The notes below the pieces were generated by a model. The model was not told where the DNA came from and ran no database searches. It was given only the letters and a program-made list of their open reading frames with translations. From an uncultured Oscillospiraceae bacterium (GTDB lineage: Bacteria; Bacillota; Clostridia; Oscillospirales; Oscillospiraceae), in contig CANQSJ010000008.1 of NCBI GenBank assembly GCA_947626495.1, forward strand, positions 1 to 64,000: a DNA stretch of 64,000 nt. The letters are read 5' to 3'. Positions 59,031-64,000 of this stretch are shown here, piece after piece. Both the position numbers and the translations under genes were made by a program. Each line of letters opens with the position of its first letter. Positions within the stretch are counted from its first letter, which is position 1.

Positions 59031-60971
59031 ATGCTGACCAACTATTACGCCGATGCCCTGAAGCAGGGCCAGAAGGAATTCCGCCGCTGCACCGCGGAGG
59101 GTCTGCACCCCTATCCCCCCGCGCTGGAGATGATCCTCCCCGGATCCGACAAGTTCTCCGGCGTCGATCTGGGCACCATGCAGATCCCCATGGAGCACGT
59201 GGTGGGCACCCGCACCACCGCCCGGGCCCTCTCCTTTGCCCGGAACATGATGCCCCTCATCCCCGCCGGCTCGGAGTTTTCCGACAAGTGGCAGCGGCTG
59301 TGCCAGGCCCACGTGGAGGAGGGCATCCGGGACCCCATCAAGGTCTGGGAGTACATGAACCGGTACTACGTGGAGGAGGGCAACAAGCGGGTGAGCGTGC
59401 TGCGCTTTTTCGGCGCCAACACGGTGGACGCCCACGTCACGCGCATCATGCCGGAGCACCGGGACGACCCGGAGACGGCCCTCTATTATGAATATGTGGA
59501 GTTCTTCCGGGCCAGCAAGGTGAATTATATCGAGTTCACCAAGCCCGGCGGGTATGCCAAGCTCCAGCAGCTGCTGGGCAAGAGCCCCGGCCAGATGTGG
59601 GACGACGACGACCGGATGAGCTTCCGCTCCGCCTACTATTGCTTCCGCTCCGCCTACGAGGCCAGCGGCGGCAGCCGCCTGTCCACCACCGTGGGGGACG
59701 CCATGCTGGCGTATATGGAGATCTTCGGCTACCAGCAGCTGCGGAACATGACCGCCCCGGAGATCAAAAAATCCATCTCCCAGGTCTGGGAGGAGATCAC
59801 CCTCCAGCAGGAGCCGGACCCCATCGACGTGAAGCTGTCCCCCGGAGCGGAGAAGCCGGAGGGACTGCTGTCCCGGGTGCTGCCCAAGAGCGACAAGCCC
59901 CTGACCGTGGCCTTCATCCACGACAAGGACCCCGCCCTCTCCGGCTGGACCTGGGGCCATGAGCTGGGCCGGGAATATGTCCAGCGGGTGTTTGGGGACA
60001 AGATCGTCACGAAGGCCTACTTCAACGCCCTGGACGCCGACGCGGACCGGGTGATCCGCCAGGCGGCGGACGAGGGCAGCACCGTGATCTTCACCACCTC
60101 TCCCCGGCTGCTGCCCGCCAGCCTCCGGGCCGCGGTGGAGGACCCCAAGCTCACCATCCTCAACTGCGCGCTGAACATATCCCACCGCTACATCCGCACC
60201 TACTACGCCCGGATGTATGAGGCCAAGTTCATCGCCGGGGTGATCGCCGGCTCCCTGGCCGGCGGCGAGGACGTGGGCTATGTGTGCGACTACCCCATCT
60301 ACGGCCAGGTGGCGGGCATCAACGCCTTCGCCCTGGGCGTGCAGAGCGTCAGCCCCAAGTCCGAGGTGCGGCTGGAGTGGTCCTCCGTGGCCGGCGACGT
60401 CAGCGCCGCCCGGCGGCTGACGGACCGGGGCATCCGGCTCATCTCCTCCCAGGATCTGACCCGGCTCACCGACCGGGGCCGGACCCCCTTCGGCCTGGGT
60501 CTGGTGAATCCCGACGGCAGCCAGGTGAACCTGGCCATGCCCGTGTGGCAGTGGGGCGTGTATTACGAGGCCCTGCTGCGCCGCATCCGCAACGGCACCT
60601 TCCAGTCCGAGAGCGCCGGCAGCGCCAAGGCTCTGAATTACTACTGGGGCATGAGCGCGGGCGTGGTGGAGATGCGCTATTCCGACAAGCTGCCCGTGGG
60701 CGTGCGGAACATGGCGGGGCTGCTGGAAAAGAGCATCTGCGCCGGGCTGTGCCAGCCCTTCACCGGTCCGCTGTACGACCAGACCGGCCGGCAGAAGCTG
60801 GACAAGGGCAAGACCCTCACCCCGGAGCAGGTCATCGACATGGACTGGCTCAACGAGAACGTGTCGGGGTCCATCCCCACCTATTCGGAGCTGACCGAGA
60901 CCGGCAAGGCCACCGTGTGGATCGCGGGGGTGACCGGCGCGCGGCCCGGCGCCGGAGAGGAGAGCCCATGA
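59031..60971 (+). CDS. BMP-family ligand-binding domain fused to an extra N-terminal domain, no signal peptide
   Basis: This 646-residue protein has two parts. Residues about 1-290 contain a segment resembling ParB/Srx-like motifs (YYVEEGNKRVSVLRFFGANTVDAHVTRI) followed by helices. Residues about 295-640 resemble the BMP/PnrA family of nucleoside-binding proteins (LTVAFIHDKDPALSGWTWGHELG, YEAKFIAGVIAGSLAGGEDVGYV). PnrA-type proteins are normally lipoproteins that feed an ABC importer; this one has no signal peptide or lipobox and no transporter beside it, so a cytoplasmic sensing role is more likely. AAAGGA precedes the ATG at 59031. Its stop overlaps the next gene (ATGA). Confidence 0.75.
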   Translation: MLTNYYADALKQGQKEFRRCTAEGLHPYPPALEMILPGSDKFSGVDLGTMQIPMEHVVGTRTTARALSFARNMMPLIPAGSEFSDKWQRLCQAHVEEGIRDPIKVWEYMNRYYVEEGNKRVSVLRFFGANTVDAHVTRIMPEHRDDPETALYYEYVEFFRASKVNYIEFTKPGGYAKLQQLLGKSPGQMWDDDDRMSFRSAYYCFRSAYEASGGSRLSTTVGDAMLAYMEIFGYQQLRNMTAPEIKKSISQVWEEITLQQEPDPIDVKLSPGAEKPEGLLSRVLPKSDKPLTVAFIHDKDPALSGWTWGHELGREYVQRVFGDKIVTKAYFNALDADADRVIRQAADEGSTVIFTTSPRLLPASLRAAVEDPKLTILNCALNISHRYIRTYYARMYEAKFIAGVIAGSLAGGEDVGYVCDYPIYGQVAGINAFALGVQSVSPKSEVRLEWSSVAGDVSAARRLTDRGIRLISSQDLTRLTDRGRTPFGLGLVNPDGSQVNLAMPVWQWGVYYEALLRRIRNGTFQSESAGSAKALNYYWGMSAGVVEMRYSDKLPVGVRNMAGLLEKSICAGLCQPFTGPLYDQTGRQKLDKGKTLTPEQVIDMDWLNENVSGSIPTYSELTETGKATVWIAGVTGARPGAGEESP

Positions 60972-61558
60972 AGATATTGGCCGTTTCCGACGTCCCCTCC
61001 CTCCGATATTACGAGTACTATCAGCCCGGCTGCCTGGATGAGTTCGATCTGATCCTGGCCTGCGGGGATCTGAAGCGCAGCTATCTGGAATTTCTGGTCA
61101 CCATGGCCCACTGCCCGGTGGTGTACGTGCGGGGCAACCACGACGATCCGCTGGTGAAGGACCCGCCGGAGGGCTGCGTGTGCGCGGAGGACCAGATCGT
61201 GGTGGAAAAGGGTCTGCGCATCCTGGGGCTGGGCGGCTCCTACCGGTACAAGGACGGACAGTGCATGTACACCGAGCGGCAGATGGCCGCGCGCATCCGG
61301 CGGCTGGGGAGAAAGCTCCGCCGCTACGACGGCTTCGACATCCTGCTGACCCACGCCCCCGCCCGGGGACTGAACGACTTCGACACCCTCTCCCACCGGG
61401 GATTCGAGTGCTTCAACACCCTGCTGGACCAGTACCGGCCCCGGCTCTTCATCCACGGCCACATCCACCGCACCTACAGCCACAACGTCCCCCAGCGCTG
61501 CCGCCGGGGGGACACGGAGGTCATCAACGCCTTCGACTCCTGCGTGATCGAGATATGA
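60968..61558 (+). CDS. Metallophosphoesterase
   Basis: This 196-residue protein is a calcineurin-type phosphoesterase with a reduced first motif (ILAVSDVPSLRYY, where D-x-H is replaced by D-x-P), then LILACGDLKRSYLE, VRGNHDD, LLTHAPARG and FIHGHIHRTYS. The first metal-binding His is missing while the other ligands remain. It may hydrolyse a phosphodiester or cyclic nucleotide. It is translationally coupled to the BMP-domain gene through the ATGA overlap, which suggests a joint function. Confidence 0.82.
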   Translation: MKILAVSDVPSLRYYEYYQPGCLDEFDLILACGDLKRSYLEFLVTMAHCPVVYVRGNHDDPLVKDPPEGCVCAEDQIVVEKGLRILGLGGSYRYKDGQCMYTERQMAARIRRLGRKLRRYDGFDILLTHAPARGLNDFDTLSHRGFECFNTLLDQYRPRLFIHGHIHRTYSHNVPQRCRRGDTEVINAFDSCVIEI

Positions 61559-61561
61559 AAA

Positions 61562-61592
61562 CGGCGCCCGCTTTCGCGGGCGCCGCGTTTTT
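61562..61592 (+). terminator. Terminator after the phosphoesterase gene
   Basis: CGGCGCCCGC and GCGGGCGCCG pair around TTTC and are followed by CGTTTTT. It also lies just beyond the end of the convergent kinase-like gene. Confidence 0.88.
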
Positions 61593-61600
61593 CTTTGTCC

Positions 61601-62185
61601 TCAGTACAGGCTGGCGATGATGTCCACGCACCGGTCGATGCCGAATTGGGCGCTGTTCAGGGCGATGTGGTAGTGCTGGACCTTGCCCCACTCCATATCG
61701 GTGTAGAACTGGTAATAGGCCGCCCGGCGCTTGTCCTTGTCCCGCAGGCGCTTTTCGGGGGTGTCGCTGGTCTCGCCGTAGAGCGTCACGATCCGCTCCG
61801 CCCGGTCCGCCATGGGGGCATAGACGAACACCTTCAGAAGGTCCGCCTTCCCCTCCAGGATGTAGTCCGCGCACCGGCCCACGATCACGCAGTCCTCCGT
61901 CTCCCCGATCTGGAGGATCAGCCGGCGCTGCACGGTCCAGAGATAGTCCTGCACGCTCAGTCCGTTCACGGAGCGGTCGGCGAAGGCGGTGGCCAGCCAT
62001 CCGCCCCGGGGCGTGTACTCGCCCCGCTCGGCGATGTACTCCTTGGCCAGGCCGCTCTCCTCGGCGATCTTCTCCAAAAGCTCGTTGTCGTAACAGGGAA
62101 TGCCCAGCTTTTCCGCTGTCCGCCGGCCGATGGTACGGCCGCCGCTGCCAAATTCCCGGCTGATGGTAACGATCCTGTGTGCCAT
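61601..62185 (-). CDS. Cytidylate kinase-like family protein
   Basis: This 194-residue P-loop protein begins with RIVTISREFGSGGRTIGRRTAEKLG, where GSGGRTIG replaces the classical GxxxxGK[ST], and contains CVIVGRCADYIL and a C-terminal part that matches the cytidylate-kinase-like family common in Clostridia. The ATG at 62185 follows GGAAAGGAG. It is distinct from the housekeeping cytidylate kinase, and its phosphate acceptor is unknown. Confidence 0.85.
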   Translation of the reverse strand: MAHRIVTISREFGSGGRTIGRRTAEKLGIPCYDNELLEKIAEESGLAKEYIAERGEYTPRGGWLATAFADRSVNGLSVQDYLWTVQRRLILQIGETEDCVIVGRCADYILEGKADLLKVFVYAPMADRAERIVTLYGETSDTPEKRLRDKDKRRAAYYQFYTDMEWGKVQHYHIALNSAQFGIDRCVDIIASLY

Positions 62186-62234
62186 ATCTCGCTCCTTTCC
62201 CCGGCGGTGGGAGCCGCCCGGTTTTGTTTGTATA

Positions 62235-62263
62235 ATAATACCAGAAAAACGCCCCGACGTCAA
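62235..62263 (-). promoter_or_regulatory. Promoter of the cytidylate kinase-like gene
   Basis: On the minus strand TTGACG and TATTAT are separated by 17 bases, about 45 bases before the start codon. Confidence 0.75.
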
Positions 62264-62293
62264 CGCGCGCGGCGGGAAATTTGTCCCGCGCTC

Positions 62294-62322
62294 TTGCAAG
62301 GGACGCCGCTTTTCGGTATAAT
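62294..62322 (+). promoter_or_regulatory. Promoter of tRNA-Leu
   Basis: TTGCAA and a perfect TATAAT are separated by 17 bases. The predicted start lies about six bases before the mature 5' end of the tRNA. Confidence 0.8.
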
Positions 62323-62334
62323 GGCCCTACCCAG

Positions 62335-62417
62335 GCGGGTATGGTGGAATTGGCAGACACGCGGGATTTAGGTTCCCGTGGGCGACCGTGGGAGTTCAAA
62401 TCTCCCTACCCGCACCA
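62335..62417 (+). tRNA. tRNA-Leu (anticodon TAG)
   Basis: The acceptor arms GCGGGTA and TACCCGC pair perfectly. The anticodon loop TTTAGGT gives TAG, reading CUA codons. A long variable arm typical of tRNA-Leu (around GGGCGACC), the T-arm with GTTCAAATC, and an encoded CCA end are all present. Confidence 0.95.
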
Positions 62418-62454
62418 GCGGCCCCGGGAGTGGATCTCCCGGGGCCGCTTTTTC
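62418..62454. terminator. Terminator after tRNA-Leu and the MscS gene
   Basis: GCGGCCCCGGGAG and its exact complement pair around TGGAT and are followed by five T residues. It directly follows the CCA end of the tRNA and also faces the end of the minus-strand channel gene. Confidence 0.9.
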
Positions 62455-62477
62455 TCTTTTTGGGGTTACGCCGCGGA

Positions 62478-64000
62478 TCAGACGGGACCGATGGTCTCCA
62501 GATCCTTGCCCAGATTCCGCTGCTCCTCGGCGAATTTCTCCGCCTGGCGCTTCTGCCACTCGGTGGCCTCCTTGAACTCCACGGGCTGGTTGATCACCAC
62601 CTGTGGGAAGGGCACGTTGATCTTGTACTTGTCGAAGATCAGCTTCATCTCCCGGTTCAGGTCGCGCCCCATCTGGAGCCGGTCGCCCTCGGCGCACTGG
62701 GCGATGACGCGGATGATCACGCCGGAGTCGCCCAGGGAGGCCACGCCCTTGTAGAACGGGCCGTCGGTGATCTTGGGCAAACGCTTGCGCACGTTGGGCA
62801 GCTCCTTGGCCAGAATGGCCTCCACCCGCTCCAGGCTCTCGCCGTATTCGATGCCCACGTCGCAGGAGGCGAAGGACTCCTTGCGGGTCATGTTGATCAC
62901 GTTGGAGATGGAGCTGTTGTTGATGATTTTGATGTTCTTGCCGGGCTCCTCGATCTTGGTGGTGCGCACGCCGATCTCCACCACGGTGCCCCGCCAGTCG
63001 CCCACGGTGACGATGTCGCCCACCCGGAACTCGCCCTCGAAGATGATGAACAGGCCGGCCACGATGTCCTTCACCAGATCCTGGGCGCCCAGGCCGATGA
63101 CCAGGCTCAGGATGCCGGCGGAGGCCAGCAGCGTGGCGGTGTCCACGCCGAACATGGCGAAGCAGAAGTACAGCGCCACGATCACGGCCACATACTTGAC
63201 CAGGTTGTTGATCAGACGGATCACCGTCTCGCCCCGGGCGCTCATGCTCCGGCTGAGGAACTTGAGGATGGCGCGCAGCACCATGCTCACCACGCAGATC
63301 ACGCACAGGATCATCACGCTGGCGGTGATGGCGAACACGTTCACGCCCCGGGTCCAGGTGCCGTCGATGACGTAGCGGAACACGCTGGTGCGGGTAAAGG
63401 CCGCCTCCTTGTTGGTCACGGCCACCACGATGAACAGCGCCAGCAGACTCAGCAGCACCTTCAGCACCATCATGGTCTTCTGCTCGGGGGTCATCTCCCC
63501 CCAGCCCAGGGCCTGGTTGCTCCATCGGCTGAAGGCGCTCTCCGTCTTTTTCACGGTGCCGTCCGGCATGACCACGTCCACCATGCGCGCCCGCTTGCCG
63601 GAGCCGGCCGGCCCCGTCTGCGGCAGGTCGGCGCTCTCCTCCGGCCCGTCCTTGGCCGGCGAGCGGCGCTCCAGGCACAGCAGCAGGCACATCAGCGCCA
63701 GACACACCAGACTCACGCCGGTGGTGGACAGGCTGATGAGCACACGGTCGCCGAACAGCTCGCTGGCGGGGATGACCGCATACACGAACGCTTCGTCCGT
63801 CTCCACGGCCGCGCCGTAATACTTATCCAGACCGAGGGTGACATAGCCGCTGTCCCCGTCCTGGAACATGTTGTCGCCCATGCCGTGGTCCACGGCGCTG
63901 CGGCCGATATACCGCTCCTCCGGATAGTAAATGAAGTTTTTCGTGTCCCGGTCCACCGCGAAGGCAAAGCCGTTGACGCCCACGCGGATGTTCTGCAGCA
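62478..64000 (-). CDS. MscS-family mechanosensitive channel with N-terminal sensor part (5' partial)
   Basis: The frame stays open to the window edge, so the N-terminus is missing and the M at 63983 is probably internal. The visible part begins with a Cache-like extracytoplasmic segment (GFAFAVDRDTKNFIYYPEERYIG), then a membrane helix (VLISLSTTGVSLVCLALMCLLL), a cytoplasmic linker, four further helices, the MscS pore region (LLASAGILSLVIGLGAQDLVKDIVAGLFIIFEG) and the beta domain (FRVGDIVTVGDWRGTVVEIGVRTTKI). Such channels open under membrane tension. The fusion to a sensor segment suggests an extra ligand input. Confidence 0.88.
   Translation of the reverse strand, partial: LQNIRVGVNGFAFAVDRDTKNFIYYPEERYIGRSAVDHGMGDNMFQDGDSGYVTLGLDKYYGAAVETDEAFVYAVIPASELFGDRVLISLSTTGVSLVCLALMCLLLCLERRSPAKDGPEESADLPQTGPAGSGKRARMVDVVMPDGTVKKTESAFSRWSNQALGWGEMTPEQKTMMVLKVLLSLLALFIVVAVTNKEAAFTRTSVFRYVIDGTWTRGVNVFAITASVMILCVICVVSMVLRAILKFLSRSMSARGETVIRLINNLVKYVAVIVALYFCFAMFGVDTATLLASAGILSLVIGLGAQDLVKDIVAGLFIIFEGEFRVGDIVTVGDWRGTVVEIGVRTTKIEEPGKNIKIINNSSISNVINMTRKESFASCDVGIEYGESLERVEAILAKELPNVRKRLPKITDGPFYKGVASLGDSGVIIRVIAQCAEGDRLQMGRDLNREMKLIFDKYKINVPFPQVVINQPVEFKEATEWQKRQAEKFAEEQRNLGKDLETIGPV

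Overview
This window reads as chromosomal DNA of a GC-rich, spore-forming member of the Clostridia. The evidence is an alpha/beta small acid-soluble spore protein, the clostridial-style 2-hydroxyacyl-CoA dehydratase activase, peptide-export and glycogen genes, and near-consensus sigma-A promoters in GC-rich DNA. A gut Oscillospiraceae relative (Flavonifractor/Lawsonibacter-like) is my inference. No marker in the window proves the genus. Because GC is high, nearly every real gene carries long antisense or shifted shadow ORFs, which are omitted.

Layout. 1-10.4 kb: the end of a NitT/TauT-like substrate-binding protein, a DUF4838 protein, a two-gene activase locus, a MarR regulator with ftsH behind a promoter/palindrome, and a membrane protein. 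10.5-33.7 kb: a large peptide-export island, mostly on the minus strand. It holds two copies of an NHLM-type exporter (peptidase/ATPase, permease/ATPase and short HlyD-like protein), five short Cys-rich peptides with 16-18 residue double-glycine leaders, a PAP2 phosphatase, a 5'-nucleotidase, a SpoIIE/HATPase phosphatase with a STAS partner, an AIM24 protein, a convergent LytTR regulator and GHKL kinase, and an NlpC/P60-SLH protein. The two exporter copies carry complementary lesions. Copy 1 has an intact C39 peptidase but an in-frame amber stop in its second ATPase. Copy 2 has an intact second ATPase but has lost the catalytic Cys and His of its C39 domain.

33.8-45.7 kb: diaminopropionate ammonia-lyase, the SASP gene, then a tight plus-strand operon of two amidohydrolase-fold proteins (the first lacking the metal-binding His residues), a prolyl oligopeptidase and a complete oligopeptide ABC transporter. 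Together they suggest uptake and breakdown of peptides or modified amino acids. 45.7-52.1 kb: a flavodoxin-type protein, then a surface-protein module. A secreted FIVAR/cell-wall-binding protein lies between a degenerate and an intact tyrosine recombinase. Upstream of it, two inverted 28-bp sites enclose a 224-bp segment whose only good promoter points away from the gene. This looks like a phase-variable promoter captured in the OFF state.

52.1-64 kb: housekeeping genes. These are infC-rpmI-rplT with a leader attenuator, a CmpB-type membrane protein, deoC with a PVEEP-repeat tail, a two-OB-fold SSB-like protein, glgB-glgA, a BMP-domain protein with an extra N-terminal region, a phosphoesterase, a cytidylate-kinase-like protein, tRNA-Leu(TAG), and an MscS channel cut by the window edge.

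All family names come from reading motifs. No database search, structure prediction or read mapping was run.
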